This document shows, one piece after another, positions 63,736 through 64,000 of a DNA stretch of 64,000 nucleotides. Source of the DNA: Simmondsia chinensis (taxonomy: Eukaryota > Streptophyta > Magnoliopsida > Caryophyllales > Simmondsiaceae); assembly GCA_018398585.1 (NCBI GenBank), contig JAGTTD010000024.1:9638071-9702070 (forward strand). Reading direction: 5' to 3'. How positions within the stretch are numbered: position 1 is the stretch's first letter; every line of letters begins with the position of its first letter. A program made the translations under genes and the position numbers. The notes below the pieces were generated by a model. That model searched no databases. It had not been told where the DNA came from and worked only from the letters and a program-made list of their open reading frames with translations.

Positions 63736-64000
63736 TAACTCAATTAATTTATGCTGATCTGATTATTTCACTTAGTTTCAGATTTTCGATAATTATTTAT
63801 GCAGAGTTTAAACATAATTTCATGGTTGTAGATAAATGCTTTTCCAAATTTGCAGTATTCTCTAATTTTGTTGAATTTGTCATTGGGATACATATATTCA
63901 TTTACTTTAATCTTTCTTATTTTTCTAAAAATCTAATATCGTCATGTTACCTATAAATCATTTTTTGGAACTATAGATTTTAATTTTGGCTATGTTTGGT
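63736..64000. other. AT-rich right edge, nothing recognised
   Basis: AT-rich flank with one chance frame continuing from the LTR region on the + strand. Confidence 0.4.

Overview
This is a window of nuclear DNA from a flowering plant, probably a dicot. It is AT-rich and full of introns and transposable elements, with two spliced host genes on the + strand. Nothing bacterial, no CRISPR array and no rRNA or tRNA gene was seen. The species cannot be named from the sequence. Introns of 15.8 kb and 2.2 kb filled with transposons suggest a genome with long introns.

Host genes. (1) About 2643-22721 holds the 3' six exons of a chloroplast outer-envelope pore protein OEP37 gene. The first coding exon was not found and probably lies left of the window. 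Its last intron (6740-22589, 15.85 kb) holds an intact-ended hAT transposon, a LINE 3' fragment, a PIF/Harbinger-like element, a decayed Copia 5' end, a 9-bp-TSD MITE and a three-deep nest of small elements. The preceding intron carries, on the opposite strand, an intron-containing pseudogene fragment of a PGR5-like (PGRL1-family) plastid gene. (2) About 55206-58904 holds the last five exons of a plastid-type DprA/Smf-like Rossmann-fold (SLOG) protein. Its 5' exons were not resolved.

Transposon layers between the genes. The main structure is a three-level nest at 24455-40775. A degenerate + strand Ty3/gypsy element was split by a - strand chromodomain Ty3/gypsy element (26622-37830). That element was split in its gag gene by an almost full-length L1-type LINE (about 31057-36914). 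Target-site duplications and in-frame joins support both insertions. Further right come a long foldback MITE, a decayed Copia RT fragment, a hAT-like non-autonomous element and a 417-bp near-palindrome (about 44916-45340). A second nest follows (46.4-52.5 kb): a - strand L1 remnant hit by two RTE-clade LINEs.

Right end. A non-autonomous LTR element (59569 to about 61340, two LTRs around about 550 bp without gag-pol) is abutted by an RTE fragment. The 5' part of another - strand Ty3/gypsy element (LTR, PBS, gag) lies at about 62480-63735.

I found no gene cluster or system that looks like a new pathway. The notable content is the datable nested insertions, the PGR5-like fragment inside another plastid gene, the non-autonomous LTR element and the long hairpin locus.
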